Assembly (NCBI GenBank): GCA_030704615.1
Contig: CM060731.1
Coordinates: 63,904,756-63,964,755 of the forward strand
Length of the DNA stretch: 60,000 bases
Direction of reading: 5' to 3'
Source: Takakia lepidozioides
Taxonomy: Eukaryota; Streptophyta; Takakiopsida; Takakiales; Takakiaceae
A program made the translations under genes and the position numbers. Below, piece after piece: positions 20,640-33,300 of this stretch (its first letter is position 1; each line of letters starts with the position of its first letter). The notes under the pieces are model-generated. The model searched no databases. It saw only the letters and a list, made by a program, of their open reading frames with translations, and was not told the origin of the DNA.

Positions 20640-22200
20640 GAAGAAAGCCCACGGGATCGTTAGACAAGGCCGATAATTGGTATATGTGGCATTTAGGTCA
20701 ACGCTGGAGCATGGAACAGCGCTGGCAGGAGTTCTTTAAAGATCCTTCACAATGGTGGGACAGTAGCCTTGACAAGGTAAGCTTCCTTCATGTAGGACAA
20801 GGAGTCTGAGGGAAATCTGGTATGATTGTCTTGATTGTACCCCTAATAGTTAGAATCTCGCTTTGCTGTGCAAAAACTGCTTTTAGACAGACAGTAGGTT
20901 GTTCTTCCACAGTAGGTTGTTCTTCCTGAGCAGTGCATGAAAGTAGGATATCCAAGGCCTTTCCCTGAAGTTTGGGTATTAGGGAGGGTCGAGACTGTGG
21001 CTGCTCAGCAGCTCCCTGGTCGTTTTCACAGACCACTCCAAAATCTCCAGACTACACACAAACTGGTGTAAGTTAGGACATGTTCGTATGTTCCTCATTG
21101 TGTAGAGTCCAATGGAACCCACATTGACTTGTTTGAAAGCTCACTATAACTCCTCCTTAAAGGAACTTGTCAAAATGTTGATGCTGTTGGATTTTCGGGC
21201 ACAAAGGTCTACTGTGGAGCATGGAGCAGAGCTGGCATGAGATTTTTAAAGATCCCTCACAATGGTGGGGCAACCACAATTGCAAGGTGGGGCTTTCTTA
21301 ATGTATGATGTGAACAAGTTTTGTCCATCCTGCAAATGTGGGCTCTTCCTGTCAGTATTGTGATTTGGTATTTTTCCTGGTGTTTACAAGGTACTTGGGA
21401 GGGTCAGATTGGTCTAGGAAGCTGTGCTTGAATCTATGGCTGCTCAGCTGCACCGTGGTGACTCCTCACAGATCAATCCGAGATCACCTGACTGCCGACA
21501 CAAGCTGCACACACAAGAGGTCCTTTTGGGTTGATCGCCAGATTAATCCTGCAGGGGTGAAAGATAAGCTAGCTGCTTTCATGACACAAGGTCAAGGACA
21601 AAATGGTGAGGGCACCTTCTTCTTCAACACATTCCAGCCTGTTTTACCCTCTTATCAGGTCGTCCCTAATGTCATGTCGAATTCTGCAAGTTAGCTCATA
21701 GGGTCTATGGTGGTTTGGAGTGATTTTGACATGTTACTGCCGATGTGGCAACATGCACTTATCCAAAAACAGATAGCAGAGATGAGGAGAAGCTTTGGAA
21801 GGAATATTTCTCAGACCTCAGTCAATGGTGGGACAATCGAGGTAAAAAGGTGAATGCCTGTTCAATTACAGAGAGAAAGCAGACAACAAGATGCATCACA
21901 AGGCTTTATTGGAATTGTCTCCCCAGCACATTTTGAAAGTTGTGGGAGTAATTCAGCATAGGAAGTACTGTGTCATAAGTAGGGTTGGGGTGGACAATTC
22001 TAGGCTGTCATTGTCAGCTGGTAGCAGCAAGGCAAGGATCTATATATGATTTGTGGAGAGGCAGGGATAGCTGAAGGAGCAGGGATAGGAGTGTGGGTCC
22101 AGATACATCCAAGAGGGCTGGATTTCAAAATTACTTGTGATTCCCTGTGGATTGATAGCTACAAGAAACCTGCATGGGTAGATGGTCAACTGGAATCAGC
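20640..22200 (+). CDS. OSB-type organellar single-stranded DNA-binding protein, C-terminal PDF-motif exons
   Basis: Three motif heads are seen: QRWQEFFKDPSQWWDSSLDK (to about 20776, then GTAAGC), SWHEIFKDPSQWWGNHN (to about 21284, then GTGGGG) and EEKLWKEYFSDLSQWWDNRG (to about 21849, then GTGAAT). Two motif tails follow: RSFWVDRQINPAGVKDKL (about 21520-21575) and LDFKITCDSLWIDSYKKPAW (about 22119-22178). In OSB proteins each PDF motif has exactly such a DPxxWWDNR head and a PDFKHK...LW...P.WV tail, and binds single-stranded organelle DNA to limit recombination. The tails here are diverged (LDFKIT for PDFKHK). The N-terminal OB domain was not found. The last tail lies in the same open frame as the following PPR array. 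A partly degenerate or fused gene is possible. Confidence 0.6.
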
Positions 22201-22205
22201 GGCGG

Positions 22206-24205
22206 CACAGTTGATTAAATCAGGCGCCTTGACCATGACCATAGTTTCCGAAAGAGGACCGGGAGAGGGAGTCCACAATGCCTCTTCTGGCAGTTCTGGG
22301 CATGTGAGGATGCTATGTGAGGCTGGGCGACTAAAAGAGGCTCTACAGACTTTAAACCAAGGGGGCATTTCAGCAGATTCAGATACTTATGTCAGTCTCT
22401 TGCATACGTGCATCAAGATGAAAGACTTGCAAGCTGGAAAGCAGGTGCATGCTCACATTATCCAAAGTGGATTCAAGCCAAATGTTTTTCTACACAACAC
22501 CCTTGTCAACATGTATGTTAAGTGCAGGAGCATCGTTGATGCTCACCAAGTGTTCAACAGAATGCCTCAATGGTGTTTGAGCACATGGAATATAATGATG
22601 GCAGGATTTACCAAGCATGGGTGTGGAAGGAATGCTTTGGAGACATATGAGCAAATGATGCGGGAAGGGGTGAAGCCGAACCACATTACGTTTGTTTGTG
22701 TGTGCAATGCGTGTGCGAGCCTGGCAGCCCTGGAAAAAGGGCAAAGAGGTCCATGGTGCCATTGTCAAAGCTGGAATTGTACCAGATGTCATCCTGAACA
22801 CTGCCCTGGTGGACATGTATGCCAAATGCCGGAGCATTGAAGATGCAAAGGGAGTGTTTGACAATATGGTTGAACGAAATGTGGTGTCGTGGAATGCAAT
22901 GATTGCAGGATATGCACAGCAGGGGTGGGGGATGGAAGCTTTGGAGACCTATGAGCAAATGGTGCAGGAAGGGGTGAAGCCCAACCACATCACGTTTGTT
23001 TGTGTTTGCAATGCTTGTGCGAGCAGGCAGCTGTGGAAAAGGGCAAAGAGGTGCATGGCGACATAATCAAAGCTGGAATTGTACCAAATGTCATTCTGAA
23101 CAATACCCTGGTAGACATGTATGCCAAATGTGGGTGCATCGAGGATGCAAAGGGAGTGTTCGACAATATGGCTGAACGAGATGTGGTGTCATGGAACGCA
23201 TTGATTGCAGGATATGCACAGCAGGGGCGAGGGATGGAGGCTTTGGAGACCTATAGGCAAATGATGCGGGAAGGGGTGAGGCCAAACCACATCACGTTTG
23301 TTTGTGTTTGCAATGTGTGTGCGAGCCTGTCAACCCTTGAAAAGAGCAAAGAGGTCCATGGTGACATCATCAAAGCGGGAATTGTACCAGGCGTCATTCT
23401 GAACAATACCCTGGTGAACATGTATGCCAAATGTGGGTACATCGAGGACGCAAAGGAAGTATTCGACAAAATGGCTGAACGAAATGTGGTGTCGTGGAGT
23501 GCAATGATTGCAGGATATGCACAGCAGGGGCGTGGGATGGAGGCTTTGGCAACCTATGAGAAGATGTTGCAGGAAGGGGTGACGCCCAACCACATCACGT
23601 TTGTTTGCGTTTGCAATGCGTGTGCAAGCCTGGCAGCTCTGGAAAAGGGCAAAGAGGTCCATGGTGACATCGTCAAAACTGGAATTGTACCAGATGTCAT
23701 TCTGAACACTGCCTTGGTGGACATGTATGCCAAATGCCGCAGCATGGAAGATGCAAAGGGAGTGTTTGATAGTATAGCTGAACGAAATGTGGTGTCGTGG
23801 AACGCGATGATTGCAGGTTATGCACAGCAGGGGCGAGGGATGGAGGCTTTGGAGACCTATGGGCAAATGATGCAGGAAGGGGTGAAGCCCAACCACATCA
23901 CGTTTGTTTGTGTTTGCAATGCATGTGCGAGCCTTGCAGCCCTGGAAAAGGGCAAAGAGGTCCATGGTATATCGTCAAAGCTGGAATTGTACCGGATGTC
24001 ACTCTGAACAATACCCTGGTAGACATGTATGCCAAATGTGGGTGCATTGAGGATGCAAAGGGAGTGTTTGACAATATGGCTGAATGAGATGTGGTGTCGT
24101 GGAATGCAATGATGGCAGGATATACCCAGTGTGGTTGTCATAGGGAGGCCCTGCAACTATTTGAAGGAATGCAAATGGAAGGCTTGAAGCCGGACCCTAT
24201 TTGTG
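22206..24205 (+). pseudogene. PLS-class PPR array, frameshifted and truncated
   Basis: The array begins near MLCEAGRLKEALQTLNQGG and has PPR motifs such as YVSLLHTCIKMKDLQAGKQV, VFLHNTLVNMYVKC and VVSWNAMIAGYAQQGRGMEA. From about 22690 it consists of nearly identical P-L-S triplets of 303 bp (101 codons); the block TTTGTTTG starts at 22691, 22995, 23297, 23600 and 23903. Spacings of 304 and 302 show two indels that cancel; another indel near 23968 shifts the frame. TGA at 24085-24087 replaces a likely CGA. It ends at about 24205 after LQLFEGMQMEGLKPD, without E or DYW domains. PPR proteins bind organelle RNA. Frames changing in high-identity repeats could partly reflect assembly error. Confidence 0.8.
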
Positions 24206-25209
24206 CAAAACCAATTCATATATCCCAAAGATACAACTTGTGTACCATACAACTTCAACGCACTATATAGAACCATAAGAATACCAGAAAAAGGACCACT
24301 TGTGTCTCTCCTTGAGAAACATTCAAAAAACAAATGTGGAATAACTCATGGTGTCACTTGACCACGAAGGACAAATGCCTTTCAATGAGAAGGTGGACAA
24401 CTTTATGACATTCAACACACTCATGTGGTATGGTATTATACCCCAACCACTCGACTATCTATTGAGAGACTTCCTAGGAAGCCAGCCTAACCATAGATAT
24501 CCCGTAAAAATACTAGAATGATGCTTGTGTAACCAAGCTATCCCTATAATTCAAAGACAGCACATAAATCATACCAATGTCGACAACCAGTCACTGGCAA
24601 AGGATATACAAAAAAGACAGAAAGAAAAGTTGACTCCTAATGGTGTCGCTTCACCCACACTCAGGGCTATTGCAATTCTGACACATCCATCTAATGGCCT
24701 GCATTGAATTGTATGCTCTATCAAACTTGAGACCCTCATTGATTTCTTTCTTCTCTTACTCCTCCATCGGCCCGTCCTGTAATAAAGACAAATTTTGAGT
24801 AATTGTGCAATGTTACATAGCTTGTTTTTAGTTTGTTCCTAGGAGTAGCGCAAGGGTTTTCTGTCCTCACAAATCAGAAAACCCAAATGCAACAAAGACA
24901 AGGGCGGTAGATATGAAGATTGGCATAAAACATACTGAGCTTCAAGTCTCTTCAATGGTCAAATAAGCAGAAATGTTGAAGTAGGTGCCTTCCTTTTGAG
25001 GACACTAATAAGCCTTGTGTATCTTGAGTGTGACCATCTCCACCTGAATCCTTCCCCCAATACAGAAAGCGTAGAATCCAAATAGGCATTTCCTAGCATA
25101 TGGTGTCAGTAAAAGCCAGGGAGTCGTATGCATTTCAGGTACATTCAAAACCTGTTTTTCCATCCGACAGCAAGATAAATCAAGTGGGGTAGACAGGCGG
25201 CCTACCCTG
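24206..25209. other. No gene seen
   Basis: AT-rich, no coding similarity; the abrupt end of PPR similarity at about 24205 suggests a rearrangement junction. The right part is probably the 3' untranslated region of the CIR1-like gene. Confidence 0.3.
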
Positions 25210-28200
25210 CTAATGTCTTCTTCTGTGCCTCCCTTCTGAACCATTTCTCTGATGACTGCGAGCCCTTTCCATAGGCATCTCAGATTCATCACCCTTACAC
25301 TCCAGATCTCCTCTATGTGTACCTCTACCTGTTTCTCTGTAATTTGATCTGTGCCTATCCTTCACTGTTGAAGAGCCTCCGTCCACATTTGAGCCCTCCA
25401 ATAACTCATGCTTGGTTTTCCTGGACTTTCTACTATGTTGCCCTTCCTGAGGGACCCTTGAATCTAAATCAGCACTACCATCAATAGACAATGTTAAATG
25501 ATTATTAGAAGCCCCTTTTAAAGGCTGATCATCATTTTCCATATCAGCAGATGGTGGAAATGCAGAGTCAGGTCGAGATGAAGTATCAGAGGATTGACTA
25601 TCTCGGGTGGCATGGTGTCGCTTTCGATTTCTTTCCTTCTCACCTGCACGTCTCGATTTCCTCTGAGAGTACTTTTCTTTTTTATGCTTAACCTCAGATC
25701 TCCTCTCTTTTTTGCAGTTCCTATCCCTGCTGTTACTTTCACTTTCACTGTCATCAGAATCGCTCAGGTGCTTTCGCTTACGTTTCTGGTCCTTTCTCTT
25801 CCGGTGTCTTTTCGCATCCTTCCTTAGACCCGCAAGCTCTTTGCGCTGAGCCTTGGTCAAGGAAGCTAGCACATCAGGTATGGCCAATAACCCACTCTCG
25901 CCCTCCCCAGCCCCCGCCAGAAAACCTAAACACAATCAACTGCAAAACTTAGGACAGATGAACAATGGGTTCATGATCCAGGCACCTTCACAGGAATATA
26001 CATCCGAGCATAACGGTTTTTCAACAGGGACTACAGAACAGAGCAGGATGAAATGAGAAATTTAGAAACCCACCTCCATACTCATCATATATGTCATCAT
26101 CAGGAAGAATCTGCTGATTTGGGTCGTCAGGCCTAAAACCACCTCGTGCTGGGCTTAAGACACCTGGCTGTCGCTTCAGCTCCCACTTGAGTGGCTGCAA
26201 ACATCCAGTCCCCACTCTCAGACTGGAGGCTCAATCTGTGTCTTTCTTTGCATAGATGAGTTACTGGCACCAGGTAGTATAGCGTTTGTTCTCAAGATGT
26301 CTTCCAAGTGAGGCATGCCTGGGAATGAATAGCTCCACCAAACAGAAACCATCAAAGTAATTTCCTTTGTATCGGCATGACAATGGAACTCAAAAGGAAA
26401 GGAAGGTTAGCACAGACCTCGTCAGGCATTGCCTGTGCCAAGATGACAGTGAGGGGGTCATTTCGTTTCAAGCGCTCTTCCTCATTGGGCATGATGATAT
26501 CCTTCAAAGGACATTCACGGTCACCACTTTGATGGCCAAAAGCGCCACATCTTGCACACTTCACATTCCGGATCTCAATTGCAAATGGTTTCACTCGTCC
26601 AGCAACACCAGTTTCAAGCCTGAAAAGCCCGACAGTTCAGACAAAGTAAAAGGCACCGAAATTTTGTCTCTTGGAAAACAGCAGAATTTAGTACATGGAA
26701 CTTGTGATACTAAAATAGAAAAATGGAAAAGAAGATTGAATACCTGGGAGCATCTTTCAGTGCTGGAAACTCTTCCTCTGTAGGAAGTGTGCGACCAAAC
26801 ACATCCTTGACACGAGGCTTCCTCCGTCCCTCTCCTACTTTCTCAGATCCAACTATGTCTGTCTCCCTGCATGGTCACGCCCATATAGCATAGGAATGAG
26901 CCAAATGAATCCCCTCATAATGAACAGACCTACTGTCCCAGCAACATCTTGTGATGTAGAACATCTTGCACAAAGACTACAGAGCCAACACCTCATCAAA
27001 TGAATGAACTCAGCAGCTCAGGGATGAGATCGCCCTACACTGTTTAACTGCAATTCTGGCCAGACTCCCAAGAAATAATAGAACTACCCCAATCATATAT
27101 GCAAGCTGAGCAGTGTTGAATGAGCAAGAGAAACGCACCCCTGCTGAACAGCAGCAAGAGACGTATTACAGGATGAGCCGGGCAGGGAATCGAGCCCAAG
27201 CTTCTTCCTCTCATCAGCGATTTCAGCAGCCCGTGCACTTTCAGCATTGTAGCCAGGTGGACGCATGTACATGAAGCCAACAGCCTGCATTGCCTCCACC
27301 TACACATGCTACAAAATTCACCCTTTCAGCTCCCTTCTGCCAGACCTCTGATTGGAGTTAGTGAATTTGTCCTCTCTCACTTACTAAAAGACTGCTGTTT
27401 TGTTCCAAAATTGACATCAACTTCACTACGTGAGCTGGAAGAGAGGCAGAAATTTAGAAGAGACAGGAACAGGAGGGGATTACACAAACTCACTGGTAGA
27501 AACAACAAATCCACTATACGATTTGCCATGCAAAGTTGGAACATGAGAAATTCTGGGTGAAAAGAGGAACTACCCAGCCGGGACAACATGAGCTAACCAA
27601 TCTGGCCAGAGAATACGCAGTGCCACCCCATCCACAGCATGTACATCATACCTGAAAACCTGAATGAACTAGCTTTGCCAAAAGACTTGTGCTTGCCATT
27701 ATGTTGGCAAAACCCTAGTGGCGTATACACCATGAGTACAAGAGGAAGAAAAATATTACCTTCTCCTTTTCCTTTTTGGACATGGCTGCAGTTTGACGGA
27801 AAAACTCCTGCTCCTGTGCAAACTGAGTGCACAGAAAACAAACCCACAACGTTACAAACACACCTACCCAAACGTAACTTCTAAGGAAACCACAGGTAAA
27901 ACCTGGATGACATGCAAAGGTTCACTCAACATAAGAATTGGAGCGAAAACCGAGTAATGCAACCTAACAATTTTTCTCAAAGACAGACATCGGCATGTGT
28001 GCTGAGACAGAGAAATAGAGAGAGCGGTTTCAGATGATCCCACCTCTCGAGACACCTCTTCAGTTCGGCGCTCATGCTGTGCATGTGTCTGTTCTGCGAT
28101 CCACTTGCGGCGTTGATTTGGGTAAGAGAGAGGATGCCATGGTTTCTGATTAAGGTAGGAATGACTCCAGGCAGTGCCTGACTTGAGCTTATAATCCACC

Positions 28201-28223
28201 TCCTCTCCCCCGATTTTCTTCAT
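25210..28223 (-). CDS. CIR1: CIR1-like (CBF1-interacting corepressor / splicing-associated) protein
   Basis: Exons on the minus strand: 28044-28223, 27760-27822, 27139-27299, 26744-26866, 26418-26619, about 26074-26220 and 25210 to about 25925. The phases of the first five junctions agree. The N-terminal Cir_N-type block is KPWHPLSYPNQRRKWIAEQ. Then come VGFMYMRPPGYNAESAR, a CCHC-like knuckle (RNVKCARCGAFGHQSGDREC), DPNQQILPDDDIYDEYGG, and a highly charged Lys/Arg/Ser C-terminus after SLTKAQRKELAGLRKD. The same order is found in human CIR1, a nuclear protein tied to transcriptional repression and splicing. The start Met at 28223 precedes the conserved block by about 28 residues. The exact acceptor of the sixth exon is uncertain. 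A reading frame at 27574-27659 breaks the phase and is left out. Confidence 0.8.
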
Positions 28224-29227
28224 CTTCCTTGCTGCTCCTTTCTAGAATTTCCGAAATGTCGTCCTAGTTCTCGCCAAGCAACCCCACCGGACAGCTTTTT
28301 GCCATCATCTCTCCGCCCCACCCTTTGGAGCTCCTATACCAGCCTTCAAGCGCATCCCCATATACCATGTACTCCGTCTTTCATGCACCATCCTTCCACA
28401 GTCATCACAGAAGTGCATCACAGAAGTGTACACATGAAAGAGAAAGCGTTGTGCGTGCAATGGTCCGATGCAGATCTCTCAGAAATTGCAGGTGGTTGAA
28501 GGGACTTCCATTTGCACGACTGTGATTCACAGACTGTATTTGAAGAAAACAAATTCCCAACATCTGCAAAACCTCACCGCACTAGAATCCCATCCCTATA
28601 AAAGTGAATCACTGAACTCCTCCAACGCAATTTCGTCAGTTTGTGCGAATAGGTTACCCCAAATTTAGTTTAGTCACAATCACTGTTACAACTATGTTCA
28701 CTAGATATTTTAGAACTAACTAATCAGTTTTAGAACCTGACCTACTTGTCTTGATGCTTGTGTTGTCAGTTGTTGCTGTCGCTCAACACTTCAAAGGCTT
28801 GTCAAGCGTGCTAGACTGGAGCTTTGAAGTGTCGCTTTGCCTCTTTGAAATGGCTTGGCAACCAAGCCTTTTCCATACTCACCATCAAGTCATGGTCAGC
28901 ATAAGTATCCCAAGCCCACTGTTATGTTCTTTTGTGGCAGATTGTTAGATTCACAAAGTGCTCCTCCATTTTGAAACATGCACATATACACGTATAGCTG
29001 TGCTCTTTTTAGTCAACGCGTTGATGAAGATACATACCAACAATATGGACAAGCAAGCAATACAGATCTGTGCAAACCTCTACAACAGCTATCTAGTGAA
29101 GGGGGATCACACACTCAAGGGTAACTTTATTGTGAAAATAATGTAATGGAATGAACCCACATCCAATAACAAAAAATGCCCCATTCACATGGGCTCCTAG
29201 TACAAGATTCACTAGAAGCATTGTAAA
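28224..29227. other. No gene seen; probable CIR1 upstream region
   Basis: Open frames here are short and without recognisable domains. The region just right of 28223 should hold the CIR1-like promoter and 5' untranslated region. Confidence 0.3.
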
Positions 29228-29704
29228 GTGCAATCGACACCATCAAGGGGGGCACAACAATTAGCAATCAACAACCCACATCCGAACAAGAGCATGTGTG
29301 CTTCTGCCTTGCCACTGGAAGTGGTTACAAAGAGGTTGCCCGCGTATAGCAAACTATCCTGGTTTGTTGTTACTCAAGAAATGTGTGGTGTCCGAAAACG
29401 CAAATGCATGTTGCTGGTATTGAGTGTCAATGGACTTCTTTGTTACATGCCACCTCCTACCAAAGGTGAGTTGTTTAATCAGAGGTTCCACTTGAGAAAA
29501 ATAACAATTCGAGTGCCCGCAACACCATTTGTGATTCCAAGACCTAGAATGCTGGAATTTCTTCAACTTGCATTGACTCATTTTCATGTAACGATTTGGT
29601 CTTGCTCTGAGAAGGATACTATATTCAAGATGTTGGAGTGTTTCGTTCCTCCGGACGTTTCATATGGTCTGCCGGGCATTGCACAGACACAACTGGACAT
29701 ATGA
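29228..29704 (+). pseudogene. FCP1/NIF-like phosphatase domain lacking catalytic aspartates
   Basis: A 158-codon intronless frame contains KRKCMLLVLSVNGLLCY, then RVPATPFVIPRPRMLEFLQL and HFHVTIWSCSEKDTIFKML. This is the pattern of an FCP1-homology (HAD) domain, where the first block should read LDLDGxL with two catalytic Asp residues. Here it reads LSVNG, so both are lost. The frame ends at 29704 before the rest of the domain. Upstream residues are not similar to the family. It is most likely a processed or partial copy, non-catalytic. Confidence 0.55.
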
Positions 29705-30383
29705 AGCCTGAAATAAAATATCTTATTAAAAACATACTTGAAGCAGGTGAGACCCCTCCCACTTGAATCTCTTGGCTCATTGTAGGATCCGATCTCTCCT
29801 TAGCAGTCACACTAGCTGCCGAGAGGTACATATATTAACCGTCTAGAGGGTACTTCGTGAAAATACACCAAATAGGTAACAGGAGCTCTACCTGTAAGTA
29901 TACCATCCAGAAAGAACCGCCAAATACCAAATATCCGCTGGTTATTTGGTGAGAACCCCGGGTTGTTTAAAGTTTTTGCTAGTAACTGGAACTGGAGGTT
30001 GTTAAATTTCACACCATCTGACATAACTGGAATCGCCGGTTATGAAAAAAATCAAATAACTGGCCAACACAGGTTACATCCAGATTGCCAAACCATACCC
30101 ATGATGCTTTTCAGGCATTGGTAATGTGCAAGCATTTTGCCTGATTACCACGATTACATGGGATGGACTGACACATTGCACATACTGCCATGGTGGCATG
30201 AGACAGTTGATGTATATGGTGGGTGCTGACAGACCCTGCCAACATATGCAACATGTGCGGCGGAGTAGGCATCCACCAAACATGTTCCTGGAGGACCTCA
30301 ATGGATGCACGTTTCACAATGAGAAACGCCAGTACCTCCAATAGAAGTCTGTCCAAAGCCAGCAGCAGTGCCCAGTTTCCACC
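29705..30383. other. No gene; NiaP downstream region
   Basis: Non-coding with repeated TAACTGG/CCGGTTAT-like words near 29930-30060; nothing further supported. Confidence 0.3.
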
Positions 30384-33300
30384 TTATCTGAGATGATCGG
30401 CAACCTTTTTCCCCTGGAACAACACACTCCAAAATCGCACTTAGAATACTTCCAATGTGACATACTCTTTCAGACAAAAACCTAAGATCTACTTTCAACT
30501 AAGAAAGTAAAAGCTACATAGTACTGTATTTTACATAGAGGTAACAAGAGAGCAAGAGGGTAACTAGTACAGGGGCTGCTGCTTCCAACCTACAAGACCG
30601 TACCTTTGTCTCCACTGGGAACAATAAGCTTGCCATGCTTGCAACAAGAGGGACGGAAGCAAACAGAGCCACAGCCAGCACCTGTAGCAGTGACAATATT
30701 AGGACCATTACACCTCACAGCAAGTACCGATACTATTAGTATACTATATGCTCTAGGATCTGGTGTCACTGGTCACCATTAGCTTGATGGTTTTCATAAG
30801 AGTCAAGCCCTCTCTGTATTAAGCCACTGGATGCATACAAGAGGAACGTCTTTGAAATCAGATAGGCACATATCTGAATTCTAAAATACACAAGAAAGAA
30901 AGCCAACCACCGAGAAGCTGATGGCTTTGTTGCTCTTTTCATAGTAAGTCACTGGCACTTCTTAGATGCTTACAAACAGACCATCATCACAATAATCACC
31001 TGAATTCTACACCATGGCCCATCTTGTTGGCATAGTAACACCATCAAAAATTCTAAGCATATAGTCAAGTAAGAAAAGCCTGACGAAAACTTCACATGGA
31101 TATGTAGGAACATACCCTGTGACCACTTTCCACCAAGCCGACGGCGACGAAGGGGCATAAGAATCCTCCCACTCTACCACTAGAGTTTGCAAAACCAAGC
31201 CCAGTTGAACGAACTTCTGTAGGGTATACTTCAGGTGCATAGGCCCACAAAATTGAGAAAGCACCCATGATACAACTCCGTGACCCAAACATGAGAACTG
31301 TTGTCATTGTCTGCGATAGGGGTGTCCAAAGAGGAAGCACAAATGCCCCACATGCAAACAATAAAACCCCCAGACTGAACTTGCGACCAAACTTTTCCAC
31401 AATAAAACAAGCGACTAGTAATCCCGGAAGCTCAGCAATGCAGGTAATGAGCACTTCTTTGTAGCTTGAACTCAATATGTTGGGCTTCCCGTTGGGCAAA
31501 CAATACGGCTCCTCATGAACCACTACGTTGGATTTGACTGGTAATTGGGTAGTTAGTAGAACCAGTCCATAATAAGTGAAAGCATTTGCAAAAAAGATCG
31601 CCCACAACAGCATTGTTGTAAATTTCAACTCTGGAGAGAATAGAAGTAGGAATGTGGCCCCAGCCCCCTCCTTTTCTGATGGCTGAGTGTCTCTGAGGTC
31701 TTGGCAACTAGTGCTACTGCCGTCCAAACCCTTTTCTGCTGCTGTTTGTCGTTCTGCAATATCAGAAGATTTTATCATTGCTAAAGATACTGCATTGTAT
31801 ATGTAGAAGGATTACAAGAACATCACAAGTGTCACTTCCCCAAAGCATGAATGCAGAGCTTCAACTGCAACAAACCATAATCCCCAAACAGACGTGTTGC
31901 TCTTCCCAGTTCTGAGTCTACCTTGCAAGCTTCAGCCACTCAAACACACACCAAAAAAGATTAAGTGCAAAAAACCCCTAATTCTCTCTATTGCCTTGGA
32001 CAGGAGAACACATCAAAGAGAGATTTCCCGGGATAGTCAGAAGGGCATCTGTTTGGACCCACACGTACTCGGGTGGATTCCTTACCATTATCACTTAAAA
32101 CAGGATGAGACGGCTTGGACAATGTAAGAGAGCCACTTGGTAAAGGAGCTCCATTCACTTTTGCCACACGTTGCAAAACTTTCCAAGCACCTTCTTTGTC
32201 ACCTTTCACCTGCTCGCCACCCCATTTCAGATGCTATGCTGTGCTTGTGCTATGCTTGTGCTAGCCGGTAATCAAAATGCAGAAAAAAGTAACATTGGTA
32301 CAACCAACTTAGACTAAACAAGTTCTCTTCTTCCAGCAAACCAGGAGAGAAGTGCATGACACATTGCATGCTATGGTACAAAAGACAATTCTGCATATCA
32401 GTACCAACTTGAGTCTACAAAACATCAGAGAGATCCAAGGTCATGAGGTGAGGAAGAGTCAGCAGGCTTGCCATTAAGTAACGAGGAGACTCAGGTAATG
32501 CTGGGTAGAAGATGAGCAACAACAGAAATGGTAGGGCAGACAATCCCACCAGCAACCTGCGAGAATCCCAAACTTCTCAAATAACATCACCTATCTCTTG
32601 TTTTCTCTTCTCTTTTTGTCACAGCCGACCTAAGACCCACATGTAAGAACAAAGGTGACGTCCTTTAGCTAACTACCCTTTCAGTTGGAAATTCCTCGGC
32701 TATGTTGGAGGTTACAGTATTGCCACAAGGCCAGTCACCTACTGACACTGTATGTGGAGGGGCCAACAGACCTGGGAAGACCCTGCCTGTCTGGAGCAGG
32801 ATGTCTAAGCAACTGGGAATAAGAACTCCCAGTGAAAATCTCAGCACCCTTGAGGGGGAACCCCTACTCTAGAAGTGCATGTGCCATGGCCTGGGAGGTA
32901 AGGGTTTCTGTGGTCACGCAAGGGTGTTCTAACAAGCAAACATCCTCAAGTCACGCTTCTGTCTTCATCTTTCTTCTTCATTTGTACTACTTTCTACCAA
33001 AGCACAAATCGTGCTTCCCTGATGACAAGAACAGTGATATAACAAAGGAAAAAAACAAATTTCAGGAGGACTACTATTTGAGAGGTAGAAGTAGGAACAG
33101 TGTGCAAAAGGTGAGGGAAACTGTAACAAACCTCCAGTTAAGGTTGGGCATTATGACCCATGCCAATAGTGCCTCTGCCATGGACCCTGCCTGCTTACCA
33201 TAACCATTAAATCAGATGATCCACACCAGCCTAACAAAACCAAATAACATTATCATTTGGGAGGAGGTCACCCTACTTGCTTTCAAACAATAAATCTGCA

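Noticed and set aside
23330-23965. 211-codon minus-strand frame in the PPR region
   Set aside because: Antisense shadow of the repeated PPR units.
27574-27659. Extra CIR1 exon reading YDVHAVDGVALRILWPDW
   Set aside because: It breaks the phase, while exons on either side join directly in phase and match the family without it.
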